Shown piece by piece: positions 9,056 through 17,983 of a stretch of 64,000 bases of DNA (position 1 is the first letter of the stretch; every line of letters begins with the position of its first letter). This DNA is from Sphingomonas kaistensis. Its GTDB lineage: Bacteria > Pseudomonadota > Alphaproteobacteria > Sphingomonadales > Sphingomonadaceae. The notes under the pieces were generated by a model. The model was not told the DNA's origin, did not search any database, and was given only the letters and a program-made list of their open reading frames with translations. A program made the translations under genes and the position numbers. The stretch spans positions 2,611,001 to 2,675,000 of the forward strand of contig NZ_JAATJC010000001.1 in NCBI RefSeq assembly GCF_011927725.1, given 5' to 3'.

Positions 9056-10486
9056 TTGAGCGCAAGCACCATCGTCACGCGCTTTGCGCCAAGCCCGACC
9101 GGCTTTCTCCACATCGGTGGGGCACGGACGGCCTTGTTCAACTGGCTGTTCGCGCGCCATCACGGCGGCAAGTACCTGCTTCGGATCGAGGATACCGACC
9201 GGGCGCGGTCCACCCCCGAAGCGATCGAGGCGATCCTCGACGGGCTGTCCTGGCTCGGCATCAGCGGGGACGGCGAGCCGCATTTCCAGTCGCAATATGA
9301 GGCGCGGCACGCGGAAGTGGCGTTGCAGTTGATCGAGCGCGGTGCGGCCTATCGCTGCTACCTGACGCAGGAGGAGCTTGCCCGCCGCCGCGAGGAAGCG
9401 CAGGCGCAGAAGAAGCCGTTCCGGATCACCAGCGAATGGCGCGACCGCTCCGACGCGCCCTCACCCGACGCGCCGTTCGTGGTCCGCCTCAAGGCCCCGC
9501 GCGAGGGCGAGACGGTGATCGAGGACATGGTGCAGGGCCGGGTCGTGGTCCAGAATGCCGAACTCGACGATTTCGTCCTGCTGCGTTCCGACGGCACCCC
9601 GACCTACATGCTGGCGGTGGTGGTCGACGACCATGACATGGGCGTGACCCACGTCATCCGCGGCGACGACCATCTCAACAATGCCTTCCGCCAGCTGGTG
9701 ATCGTGCGCGCGATGGGCTGGCCCGAACCGACCTATGGCCACATCCCGCTGATCCACGGGGCCGACGGCGCCAAGCTCTCCAAGCGCCACGGCGCGCTCG
9801 GGGTAGACGCCTATCGCGACGAAATGGGAATCCTGCCCGAGGCGCTGTCCAACTACCTGCTGCGGCTCGGCTGGGGCCACGGCGACGACGAGATCATCAG
9901 CCGCGAGCAGGCGGTGGAGTGGTTCGACATCGACCATGTCGGCAAATCGCCGAGCAGGTTCGACACCAAAAAGCTGGAAAACCTCAACGGACATTACATC
10001 CGCCATGCCGAGGACAGCCGCCTAGCGGTGTTGGTCGCGGCCCGGCGCGGCGGGCTCGAGGCCGAGCAACTGGCGCTGCTAGAACAGGCGATGCCGGAGC
10101 TCAAGGCGCGGGCCAGGGATCTGAACGAGCTCAGCGCGAACGCCGACTTCCTGTTCGTGGCGCGGCCGCTCAGCCTCGACGACAAGGCCGCGGCGCTGCT
10201 CGACGGGGACGCGCGGGCCTTGCTCGGCCGGGTCCACGAAACGCTGTCGGGCGTGAGCGAGTGGACCCACGACGGCACCGAAAGCGCGGTCAAGGCGCTG
10301 GCCGAGGCCGAGGGCTTGAAATTGGGCAAGCTTGCCCAGCCGCTGCGGGCGGCACTGACCGGGCGGGCGACCAGTCCCGGCATCTTCGACGTGCTGGTAT
10401 TGCTCGGGCAGGACGAAAGCCTTGCCCGGATCGCCGACCAGCTCGACCCCTCTACCGTGACGTTGCACCTCAAGGAGCGCAATTGA
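9056..10486 (+). CDS. gltX: Glutamyl-tRNA synthetase
   Basis: A 476-residue class I synthetase charging tRNA-Glu. [22 protein letters not shown] holds the HIGH-type ATP site and [12 protein letters not shown] the KMSKS-type loop; the C-terminal anticodon-binding helical domain is present in full. The start is a TTG at 9056 ([10 protein letters not shown]), with a GAGGA ribosome site about 8 bases upstream; there is no ATG or GTG between this and the catalytic core. Its last base overlaps the gltA start (TGATG). Many alphaproteobacteria carry two gltX-type genes, one charging tRNA-Gln; which type this is cannot be decided from sequence alone. Confidence 0.95.
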   Translation: MSASTIVTRFAPSPTGFLHIGGARTALFNWLFARHHGGKYLLRIEDTDRARSTPEAIEAILDGLSWLGISGDGEPHFQSQYEARHAEVALQLIERGAAYRCYLTQEELARRREEAQAQKKPFRITSEWRDRSDAPSPDAPFVVRLKAPREGETVIEDMVQGRVVVQNAELDDFVLLRSDGTPTYMLAVVVDDHDMGVTHVIRGDDHLNNAFRQLVIVRAMGWPEPTYGHIPLIHGADGAKLSKRHGALGVDAYRDEMGILPEALSNYLLRLGWGHGDDEIISREQAVEWFDIDHVGKSPSRFDTKKLENLNGHYIRHAEDSRLAVLVAARRGGLEAEQLALLEQAMPELKARARDLNELSANADFLFVARPLSLDDKAAALLDGDARALLGRVHETLSGVSEWTHDGTESAVKALAEAEGLKLGKLAQPLRAALTGRATSPGIFDVLVLLGQDESLARIADQLDPSTVTLHLKERN

Positions 10487-11766
10487 TGTCGAATGCCAAT
10501 CTGACCATGGGCGACAAGGCCCTCGACCTGCCGGTTCTGAGCGGCAGCGTCGGGCCCGACGTGGTCGACATCCGCAAGTTGTACGGTGCGACCGACATGT
10601 TCACCTACGATCCGGGTTTCACTTCGACCGCCAGCTGCCGCAGCGCGATCACCTATATCGATGGCGAGCAGGGTATCCTGCTTCACCGCGGCTATCCGAT
10701 CGACCAGCTGGCCGACAAGTCGAGCTTCATGGAAGTCGCCGCGCTGCTTCTTCACGGCGAGCTTCCCAATAAGGAAGAGCTCGACAAGTTCACCTACACG
10801 ATCAGCCGCCACACCATGCTTCACGAGCAATTGGCGACCTTTTTCCGCGGGTTCCGCCGGGACGCGCACCCGATGGCGATCATGTGCGGCGTGGTCGGCG
10901 CGCTGTCGTCCTTCTACCACGACAGCACCGACATCACCGATCCCAAGCAGCGCGAGATCGCCTCGCACCGCTTGATCGCCAAGATGCCGACGATCGCGGC
11001 GATGGCTTACAAGTACAGCATCGGGCAGCCGTTCCTGTATCCGGACAATTCGCTGTCCTACACCGGCAACTTCCTGCGCATGACCTTCGGCGTTCCGGCC
11101 GAGGATTATGTGGTGAACCCGATCATCGAAAAGGCGATGGACCGGATCTTCATCCTCCATGCCGACCACGAGCAGAACGCCTCTACCTCGACCGTCCGCC
11201 TGGCCGGTTCGTCGGGCGCCAATCCCTTCGCCTGCATCGCGGCGGGCATCGCTTGCCTGTGGGGCCCGGCGCATGGCGGGGCCAACGAGGCCGCGCTCAA
11301 CATGCTGCGCGAGATCGGCCACGTCGACCGGATCCCGGAGTATATCGCCCGCGCCAAGGACAAGGACGATCCTTTCCGCCTGATGGGCTTCGGCCACCGC
11401 GTGTACAAGAACTTCGACCCGCGCGCGAAGGTGATGAAGGAAACCGCGGACGAGGTGCTGCGCGAGCTCAACATCTCCGATCCGGTGCTCGACGTCGCCA
11501 AGGAGCTGGAGCGGATCGCGCTCAGCGACAGCTATTTCATCGACAAGAAGCTGTATCCGAACGTCGATTTCTATTCGGGCGTGATCCTGAACGCGATCGG
11601 CTTCCCGACCGAGATGTTCACCGCCTTGTTCGCGCTCGCTCGCACCGTCGGCTGGGTCGCCCAGTGGAACGAGATGATCGCCGATCCCGAGCAGAAGATC
11701 GGTCGTCCGCGCCAGCTCTACACCGGCGCGACGCAGCGCGATTACGTGGGCGTTAACGCCCGCTAG
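10486..11766 (+). CDS. gltA: Citrate synthase
   Basis: A 426-residue type II citrate synthase, the entry enzyme of the TCA cycle. The three catalytic residues are in recognisable settings: [16 protein letters not shown] and [14 protein letters not shown] (histidines), and the C-terminal [14 protein letters not shown] (aspartate). [18 protein letters not shown] is the phosphate-binding region. The ATG at 10486 gives [11 protein letters not shown], the usual start for alphaproteobacterial enzymes, and overlaps the gltX stop by one base. An AAGGAG lies 9 bases upstream. The stop shares CTAG with the convergent kinase-like gene. Confidence 0.96.
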   Translation: MSNANLTMGDKALDLPVLSGSVGPDVVDIRKLYGATDMFTYDPGFTSTASCRSAITYIDGEQGILLHRGYPIDQLADKSSFMEVAALLLHGELPNKEELDKFTYTISRHTMLHEQLATFFRGFRRDAHPMAIMCGVVGALSSFYHDSTDITDPKQREIASHRLIAKMPTIAAMAYKYSIGQPFLYPDNSLSYTGNFLRMTFGVPAEDYVVNPIIEKAMDRIFILHADHEQNASTSTVRLAGSSGANPFACIAAGIACLWGPAHGGANEAALNMLREIGHVDRIPEYIARAKDKDDPFRLMGFGHRVYKNFDPRAKVMKETADEVLRELNISDPVLDVAKELERIALSDSYFIDKKLYPNVDFYSGVILNAIGFPTEMFTALFALARTVGWVAQWNEMIADPEQKIGRPRQLYTGATQRDYVGVNAR

Positions 11767-13100
11767 GCGAGCGGCAGGGTCAGCCGGAAGGCGGCGCCGG
11801 GTCCGGGGAGGTCGAGCAGTTCGACCTCTCCGCCCATGTCGCGGGCTAGCCGGCGCGAGATGGCGAGGCCAAGGCCGGCCGTTCCGCCGCGCGCCTCCGC
11901 CCCTTGTTCGAAGCGTTCGAAGATGCGGACGCGGTCGGCGGCGGCGACTCCCGGCCCCTGGTCGCTAACCGTGATCGCGGCCTTGGCCCCGCGCTCCAGC
12001 TGGAGAGCGACCGTTCCCCCTTCGGGCGAGAAGCGGACGGCATTGCCGATCAGGTTGACGAGGATCTGCGTGATCGCGCGCGGCTGGCCGCGTGCCTGGA
12101 CGCTCCCCTCCCCCCCGACGTCGAGAAGGATGCGGCGGCTCGAAGCGTCGGCCTGGAGCAGGCTGGCCGCGTCGAGCACCAATTCGGCCAGGTCGAGGAC
12201 CTCTCCGGTCCCGGCGCCCGGGTCGGAAGCGCCCGACGCGCCGTCACCCAGCGCGGTCAGCAATTCCAGCAGGTGCCGGGCCGCGGTCGCAATGTCGGCG
12301 CCATAACCGGCATAGTCGGTCCTGAGCGGACCCTGGCTGCGCGCAGCGATCTCCTCGGCCTGGCTGATGATCGAGGCCAGCGGGTCCCGCAACAGCTCGT
12401 CGAGGGGCGGCAGGTCGGAGCCCTTGCGCGCCGCAGCACCGTCAGGCGCCCGGACTCGGATGGTGTAGCCCACGAAGCGCCCCTCCTCGAGCCGCGGCTC
12501 CCCGTCGATGAGGACGGAGGCTTCGTCCCCGCGCAGCAGCGCCATCTGGTCGGCAAAGGCGGTTCGCCCGGCAAGGGCTTCCAGGAGCGGGAGATTGCCG
12601 TCCTCGTCCTCGACCGGGCGGACCAGGCGTGACAGGGCCTGACCGGTCAGCTCGGCTTCGTCCTGGCCAACCCGGCGGGCTAGCCCTGGGCTGACACTGA
12701 GGATACGCAGGGCGTGATCGGTGACGACATCCTCGGCCGCAGCTCGGACTTCCGCTTCGGCTTCCTCGCCGCCGCGGCCACCGCCCAGCCAGCGCGAGCG
12801 GGCCTGGGGCCGTACCGTCCAGCGTTCGATCGAAAGGGTCACGCCGTCGCGGTCGGGCTCGGCGCGGACGAGGAGGTCGAGATCTTCGTCTTCGCTGGCG
12901 GCCATGACCGGGCGCGTGATTCCGACCCCGAGGCGGGCGGCAAGCCGCGCCAGCGCGGCCAGCTGCGGCACCGAAAGCGAGCCGCCGAGCCGCGATCCGG
13001 CCTGTTCCTGCAGGGCCAGCAGCGGGGGATCCGCGGCGACCAGCCGGCCTGCCGCGTCAACGCGCGCGGAAATCGGGGGCTGGACGGGAAGGCTAGCCAT
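11763..13100 (-). CDS. Histidine-kinase-like protein lacking the H-box histidine
   Basis: A 445-residue soluble protein. Residues about 115-225 look like a PAS-type sensor region. Residues 230-285 take the place of the dimerisation/phospho-acceptor domain, and 300-445 form a complete HATPase_c domain (N-box Asn353, D380-x-G-x-G, and the G-box [12 protein letters not shown]). In the H-box the sequence reads [13 protein letters not shown]; the position of the phospho-accepting His is Asp234 by eye. No transmembrane segment is visible. It overlaps the upstream DUF2336 gene by 8 bases and no response regulator lies nearby. It may act as an ATP-dependent scaffold or pseudokinase rather than an ordinary sensor kinase. 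Confidence 0.82.
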   Translation of the reverse strand: MASLPVQPPISARVDAAGRLVAADPPLLALQEQAGSRLGGSLSVPQLAALARLAARLGVGITRPVMAASEDEDLDLLVRAEPDRDGVTLSIERWTVRPQARSRWLGGGRGGEEAEAEVRAAAEDVVTDHALRILSVSPGLARRVGQDEAELTGQALSRLVRPVEDEDGNLPLLEALAGRTAFADQMALLRGDEASVLIDGEPRLEEGRFVGYTIRVRAPDGAAARKGSDLPPLDELLRDPLASIISQAEEIAARSQGPLRTDYAGYGADIATAARHLLELLTALGDGASGASDPGAGTGEVLDLAELVLDAASLLQADASSRRILLDVGGEGSVQARGQPRAITQILVNLIGNAVRFSPEGGTVALQLERGAKAAITVSDQGPGVAAADRVRIFERFEQGAEARGGTAGLGLAISRRLARDMGGEVELLDLPGPGAAFRLTLPLA

Positions 13101-14133
13101 GGCGGCCGATGATCCGCCGGGCGTTGCGGTAGGCGCCGGGTAGCGCCAGCTCGGCGCGCGCGGCCTCGACCATGTCGGCGCTCATGGCCTCGAAGGCTTC
13201 GATGGCGCGGACCGGATCTCCGATCCCGAGCGCAGGGCCGGCGGCAGCGAGCAAGGATGCGACTTCCGGCCGCGGGGCGCCGGCGAGGCGGAGCAGCAGC
13301 GCGACCTGTTCGGCCCCGCCCAACAGCGCGGCCCACGCCTCGTCGGCAGGAATGCAGGCTTCGGCGGCGAGGATGGCCGACAGGATCGGCGCTTCGCCTT
13401 CGTCGGCGAGGGCGACGAGCAGGCCGGCTTCGCGGCGGCCGTCGCTTCCCAGTGCCTCGGCCAGTGCCGCTTCGAGTTGTTCAAGCGATGGTGTTTCGGC
13501 CCGCGAGGACAGGAGGTCGCTGATCGCGTCGGCGACCTCGGCGTCGCTGGGGCTGTCGCAGCGCAGACCAAGCGCAGCGCCGATCGCGACCACCAGGCCG
13601 GTCGCGAGGCCGGCGGGAAGATCGGGGAGGTCGAGGGCGACGCGTCCGAAGCGGTCACGGCCCCGCCCCCGCGCGGCGACCAGGGTCATGGCCGCGGCCG
13701 CGACGTCGGCGTCCCTGGCGGCAGTCCAGCGCTGCAGGGTCGAGCGCCCGCCGCGGCCCGAAGAGGCGATGCGCTGGGCGTCGGCGCGGCGCAGCAGAAG
13801 CCCGACCAGCACCTCGTCCTGGATCAGTCCGGCACGGGTGAGGTCGGCGATGAGTTCGGCCGGACTGGCGGCGCAGGCCGCTGCAGCCTCCGGCGAGAGG
13901 CGCGCCCGAAGCTCAACCGCGACGCGTTCGATCAGCCCGTGGAGCATGGCCGCCATCAGCGAGCGTTCCTGCTCGGTCAGGCGATCGTCGGGAGACAGGA
14001 ACAGGTCGCGCACGATGGCCGCCATGCGCCGCCCCTCGCCCGCCGGGAGGGCGGAGGAAGGATGGGTCGGGCGCTCTCCCGGGGGGAGTGCAGCAATGGG
14101 CCATTCGGCGGGCATGTCGAAGCGGTTTAGCAA
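13093..14133 (-). CDS. DUF2336 domain-containing protein
   Basis: A 346-residue, Ala/Leu-rich, all-helical protein resembling alphaproteobacterial DUF2336 proteins, which look like HEAT-type helical repeats. Features by eye are the segment PDDRLTEQERSLMAAMLHGLIERVA (about 50-75), repeated AxxLxxAGLIQDEVLVGLLLRRADAQRIA-type helices, and a low-similarity C-terminus. The first possible start is a TTG at 14133 and the next is an ATG at 14115; neither has a clear ribosome site, so the start is open. It lies between a membrane protein gene and the kinase-like gene in one minus-strand transcript, overlapping the latter by 8 bases. Confidence 0.75.
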   Translation of the reverse strand: MLNRFDMPAEWPIAALPPGERPTHPSSALPAGEGRRMAAIVRDLFLSPDDRLTEQERSLMAAMLHGLIERVAVELRARLSPEAAAACAASPAELIADLTRAGLIQDEVLVGLLLRRADAQRIASSGRGGRSTLQRWTAARDADVAAAAMTLVAARGRGRDRFGRVALDLPDLPAGLATGLVVAIGAALGLRCDSPSDAEVADAISDLLSSRAETPSLEQLEAALAEALGSDGRREAGLLVALADEGEAPILSAILAAEACIPADEAWAALLGGAEQVALLLRLAGAPRPEVASLLAAAGPALGIGDPVRAIEAFEAMSADMVEAARAELALPGAYRNARRIIGRHG

Positions 14134-14151
14134 AGGAGCCTTAACGCCGCG

Positions 14152-15333
14152 TCAATCGCGATCGGAAAGCACCATCTGCTGGACGATGAAGAAACTGGCG
14201 GCGGCGTAGACCGCAAGCGCCACGGTCAACAGGCTCCATGCGCCGGCCGCGGCGAAGGGGAGCGAGAGGAACACCGCGCTGCGCGGGGTCAGCAGCCACA
14301 GGTCGGGGCCAAGCTCCCGGCCGCGCCGCTCGACCCGCGCCGCCTCGCCGAACGCGATCGCCGCCGCAGCCGCGGCCAGGGCGCCCCACCCGCCGCCATG
14401 CCGAGTCTCGAACCAGGCCAGCCCGAGCAGCGCGATCCCATGCGCCGGGGCAAGCAGCCGGAACAGCAGGGAATGACGGGAAAAAGGCCGCAGCCGAACC
14501 GTCGCGAGCCGTTCGGCCAGCCGATCGAGCGGGCTTGCCGCGACCAGCAGGCCCATCGCCCACAGGGGCTCCCCGCGCGTGAACAGCAGCGCGGCGCCAA
14601 GGACCATCGCCAGGGCCGCCCACAGCAGGGCCGTGGGGCGCACCGGTGCGCCCATCAGCTGGCGGGTGAGGAAATCCTCCACCGGGGGGAGCAGGTAGCG
14701 GCTCGGCCAGTCCCGGCGGCGGTGGCGGCTGCTGTCGACCAGGTGGCGATCAAACGCGGCGCTGCTGCTGTCGCTGGCGGCAAGGAACGGGCGCAGACCC
14801 TCCGGCGCCGGGACCAACCTGGCGCCTTCCTGAACTGCACGCCGAAGCAGGGTCGAGTGGAGGTCCCAGTCGCCCAGCATTCGGGCGGTGTCGGACAGCA
14901 ATTTGGAGGAGATCAGCGCCAGCCCGGCCCAGCGATGGTCGTTGTCGATCCGCTCGAACGCATGGTGCCGCTCGTCGTCGGGAACGGTGAGGATGGCGCT
15001 CGACGGTTCTTCGGCGAGTTCGGCCAGCAGCGGCGCGGCGGGTGCGATCCCGTCGGCCATCTGCAGCACCGCCCCCTCGGGATCGAAGCGGGCCGCGGCC
15101 TCCATCGCGTCGGTCACGGGCACCACCGCAATGCCTTCGGCCCGCAGCCGCTCGAACGCCGCCTGGAGCGTCGGCGGCACGCGTTCGACGATCACGACGA
15201 TGGGAGCCGCGCCGACCGCAGCGGCACAGCGAGCCTGATATTCGACGAGTGTTCGACCTGCGAGCGGCGCCAGCGCGTGGAGCCCACCCTGATCATCCTC
15301 GTCATGCGCCGCGATCAACGCACCGAGCGCCAT
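14152..15333 (-). CDS. Membrane protein with nucleotidyltransferase-like N-terminus; degenerate CDP-alcohol transferase-like C-terminus
   Basis: A 393-residue protein. The N-terminal half (about 1-190) has an NTP-transferase-like pattern: ALGALIAAHDEDDQ, LAPLAGRTLVEYQARCAAAVGAAPIVVIVE, VLQMADGIAP and AILTVPDDERHHAFERID. After SRYLLPPVEDFLTRQLMGAPVRP come about five hydrophobic segments. That layout is like cytidylyltransferase/CDP-alcohol phosphatidyltransferase fusions, but the Asp-rich DGxxARxxxxxxxxGxxxDxxxD active-site motif of the second enzyme is not visible (LDRLAERLATVRLR stands in its place). The ATG at 15333 has AAGAGGAAGG upstream. Enzymatic function is uncertain. First gene of the set with DUF2336 and the kinase-like protein. 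Confidence 0.7.
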   Translation of the reverse strand: MALGALIAAHDEDDQGGLHALAPLAGRTLVEYQARCAAAVGAAPIVVIVERVPPTLQAAFERLRAEGIAVVPVTDAMEAAARFDPEGAVLQMADGIAPAAPLLAELAEEPSSAILTVPDDERHHAFERIDNDHRWAGLALISSKLLSDTARMLGDWDLHSTLLRRAVQEGARLVPAPEGLRPFLAASDSSSAAFDRHLVDSSRHRRRDWPSRYLLPPVEDFLTRQLMGAPVRPTALLWAALAMVLGAALLFTRGEPLWAMGLLVAASPLDRLAERLATVRLRPFSRHSLLFRLLAPAHGIALLGLAWFETRHGGGWGALAAAAAAIAFGEAARVERRGRELGPDLWLLTPRSAVFLSLPFAAAGAWSLLTVALAVYAAASFFIVQQMVLSDRD

Positions 15334-15403
15334 TCCCACCCCTTCCTCTTGCCACTCCTCTTGCACGCTTCCGTAGTCGAGCAAAGGTGGTAAACATGGC
15401 GCC

Positions 15404-17710
15404 ATGACGCCGTCCCAGCCCCGCTCCATGCATGACGCATCGGATGAGCCCCTCGAGCTGACGGAGGCGGTCGGCAGCGCCGGTCCCGACTATCAGCCTG
15501 CCGAGCCGGCCTGGGTAGATGAGCCTGCGCGGGCGGTGGACAGCGGAGCCGACGGGCGGCGCGTGCTCGGCTGGACGCTGGGCCTGTTGGCGCTGGCGTG
15601 GATCGGCTTTGCCGGGTGGAGCGCCGGGCGCGCGCTGGGCGACGCTGCAAGCGCTCCCCTGGTGGCGCAGTGGCTGGCGGTGGCTGCGGCGCCGCTGGTC
15701 CTGCTTGGGCTGGGGTGGTTGATCTTCGGTCGTACCCGTCGCCGCGAAGCCGAGCGCTTTACCCAATCGGTGCAGATGATGCGCTCGGAGGCGCGCAGCC
15801 TGGAGCAATTGCTCGGCGTGCTTCGCCAGCGGCTGGATGACGAGCAGATCGCGCTGTCGGGCCATGCCGACCGGCTGATGCGGCTGGGCGACGAAGCCGG
15901 GCATCGGCTTGGGCAGGTCACCCGCGACCTGGCGACCGGAAGCGAAACGCTGAGCCGGCATGCGGCCGTGCTCGACCGTGCCGCGGAAAGCGCACGGACG
16001 GATATCGGCGTCCTCCTCGACGACCTGCCTCGGGCGGAGGCGAGCAGCCGGGCGATGGCCGAGGAACTGCGCCAGTCGGGCCGCGAGGCGAGCGCGCAGG
16101 CCGCCAGCCTCGAAGCGCAGCTGGCGGCGATCAGCGGCCGCGCGCGGGAGGCCGAGGATCAGGTCGGCGGCGCGTCGCAGCGGCTGGTCGCGCATCTCAC
16201 CCAGATCGAAAGCGCCGGCGCTGCGGCAGCCCTGCGGGTCGGCGAAACCGGAACCACCGCCTCTGCACAGGTCGATTCGCTGCTCGAGCGCACGGCCGAG
16301 GCGCTTGGCCTGATCCGCTCCGGCATCGACGAACAGGCAGCGGCGGTGCGCGGCCTGGTCGACCAGAGCGCCGCGGCACTGGGCGTCGCCGGACAGGAAG
16401 CGGCGATCCAGCTTGGCGGCCGGCTCAGCACCGCGGGCCAGGCGCTCGATGGACTGTCCTCGCGCATTGCCGAGCAGGACCGGGCGGTCACCGCCCTGGT
16501 GTCCAGCCTGGAACGCCAGCTCGGCGATGTCGACCAGCGCTTCGTCGACCTCGCAGCCGAGGGTGACCTTCGCGCACAAGCGGTGGCAACGGCGATCGAC
16601 CGGGTGCGGCGTGAACTAGATGGGCTTGGGGCACAGCAGGCGGCGAGCGGCGGCACGCTGGAGGATCTCAGCCATCGGACCGAACATCTGCGCACCGCCA
16701 TCGCCTCCTTGCAGCGCGAGTGCGGCGAGGATCTGAGCGGCGCCCTGGAAACCGCCGAAAGCGGCGCCGAACGCCTGCTTGCAGCAGTCCAGGCCGCGCG
16801 GCCCGATGTCGAGTGGATGAACGAGGCGGCGGCCAGCGTGACCAGCCGTCTCGAACAGGGGACGTCCGGCCTGTCGGGCCAGCAGGAGCGGCTCGCCGGC
16901 TTGCTGGCGAGCGTCGAGAGCGGGGTCGGCGGCGCCGAGCAGCGGCTCGGCGAGCTTCGCGCCGCGCTGGCCGCGGCGGGCGAGGAAGCGACCCGGCTCC
17001 AGGCCGAAACCGGCCCGGCGCTGGTCCAGGCCATGGTCCAGGTCCGCGAGGCCGCGGCACAGGCAGCGACCCGGGCCCGCGAGGCGCTTGCCTCGGTCGT
17101 GCCGGAGACCGCGCAGCAATTGTCGATCGAAGCGCAGGCAGCGCTGAGCCGCGCAGTGGAACAGAGCGTGGCGCAGCAGCTTGGCGAGGTCGAGCGGGTT
17201 GCCGCACGGGCGCTGGAAGCGGCGCGGCATGCCTCGACCGGGCTGTCGCAGCAGATGCTCAACATCGGCCGTACCGCAAGTGCGCTCGAACAGCATATCG
17301 AGAAGGTCCGCGAGGACGACCGGATGGCCGACAGCGAGGCCTTTGCCCGCCGCGCCGCGGTGCTGATCGATTCGCTCCACTCGGCCTCGATCGACGTCGG
17401 CCGGATCCTCAGCGACGAGGTCGACGACCGGGCCTGGGCCGCTTACCTCAAGGGCGATCGCGGGGTGTTCACCCGCAAGGCCGTGCGGCTGCTGTCGGCG
17501 GGCGAGCTGCGCCTGGTCGAGCAGCAGGTTTCGAGCGATCCGGAATTCGCCTCGTCGGTCACCCGCTATGTGCAGGATTTCGAGAGCATGCTGCGCCGCG
17601 CGTCGGCCGAGCAGGAAGGCGGCATGATGGCCGTGACCCTGCTGTCGAGCGACATGGGACGGCTTTACGCCGCGCTTGCGCAGGTGCTGGAGCGGCGCCG
17701 CTCGTTCTAG
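15404..17710 (+). CDS. Large coiled-coil membrane protein, TipN-like polarity protein candidate
   Basis: A 768-residue protein with an acidic N-terminus, two membrane helices (about 54-74 and 86-108), a very long Ala/Glu/Gln/Arg-rich coiled coil (about 115-640), and a compact C-terminal domain (about 645-768) with the conserved-looking stretch AWAAYLKGDRGVFTRKAVRLL and ending SSDMGRLYAALAQVLERRR. Two N-terminal helices followed by a long coiled coil is the architecture of the Caulobacter polarity factor TipN; this assignment is by architecture only. The start at 15404 has AAAGGTGG 13 bases upstream; an ATG eight codons later is possible. It is transcribed away from the DUF2336/kinase-like set. 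Confidence 0.65.
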   Translation: MTPSQPRSMHDASDEPLELTEAVGSAGPDYQPAEPAWVDEPARAVDSGADGRRVLGWTLGLLALAWIGFAGWSAGRALGDAASAPLVAQWLAVAAAPLVLLGLGWLIFGRTRRREAERFTQSVQMMRSEARSLEQLLGVLRQRLDDEQIALSGHADRLMRLGDEAGHRLGQVTRDLATGSETLSRHAAVLDRAAESARTDIGVLLDDLPRAEASSRAMAEELRQSGREASAQAASLEAQLAAISGRAREAEDQVGGASQRLVAHLTQIESAGAAAALRVGETGTTASAQVDSLLERTAEALGLIRSGIDEQAAAVRGLVDQSAAALGVAGQEAAIQLGGRLSTAGQALDGLSSRIAEQDRAVTALVSSLERQLGDVDQRFVDLAAEGDLRAQAVATAIDRVRRELDGLGAQQAASGGTLEDLSHRTEHLRTAIASLQRECGEDLSGALETAESGAERLLAAVQAARPDVEWMNEAAASVTSRLEQGTSGLSGQQERLAGLLASVESGVGGAEQRLGELRAALAAAGEEATRLQAETGPALVQAMVQVREAAAQAATRAREALASVVPETAQQLSIEAQAALSRAVEQSVAQQLGEVERVAARALEAARHASTGLSQQMLNIGRTASALEQHIEKVREDDRMADSEAFARRAAVLIDSLHSASIDVGRILSDEVDDRAWAAYLKGDRGVFTRKAVRLLSAGELRLVEQQVSSDPEFASSVTRYVQDFESMLRRASAEQEGGMMAVTLLSSDMGRLYAALAQVLERRRSF

Positions 17711-17722
17711 GCCGGGGACAGG

Positions 17723-17983
17723 CTAGTTGTAGAAGTCGAGCGTTTCGGCGGTGATCCAGCCCTGCGTCCAGTTGACGTAGAACAAGGCAAACAACAGCGC
17801 CGACACCGCCGCCGCCCGCAGCAAGTGCCGCTTGAGGTCGAAGCGGTGCGGTGCGCTGTCAGCCTGGCCGGCGATCTTCGGCGCCCCCGCCTCCTCGTCC
17901 GTCCGAATCCCGAACGGCAGCATCAGGAAGGCCGTGAAGACGAAGATCAGGAAGAAGACGGCAAGGGCGCTTCCGGGGTTCAC
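17723..17983 (-). CDS. DUF1467 family small membrane protein
   Basis: An 86-residue protein with two membrane helices: ALAVFFLIFVFTAFLMLPFGI and LLRAAAVSALLFALFYVNW, separated by a charged loop containing RTDEEAG. This is the pattern of DUF1467, which in alphaproteobacteria is often found directly downstream of ribonuclease J. The GTG at 17983 overlaps the ribonuclease J stop as GTGA and is preferred over an upstream TTG/ATG-type start inside that gene. Function unknown. It appears to be the last gene of the long nuo-birA-coaX-rnj array. Confidence 0.85.
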   Translation of the reverse strand: MNPGSALAVFFLIFVFTAFLMLPFGIRTDEEAGAPKIAGQADSAPHRFDLKRHLLRAAAVSALLFALFYVNWTQGWITAETLDFYN

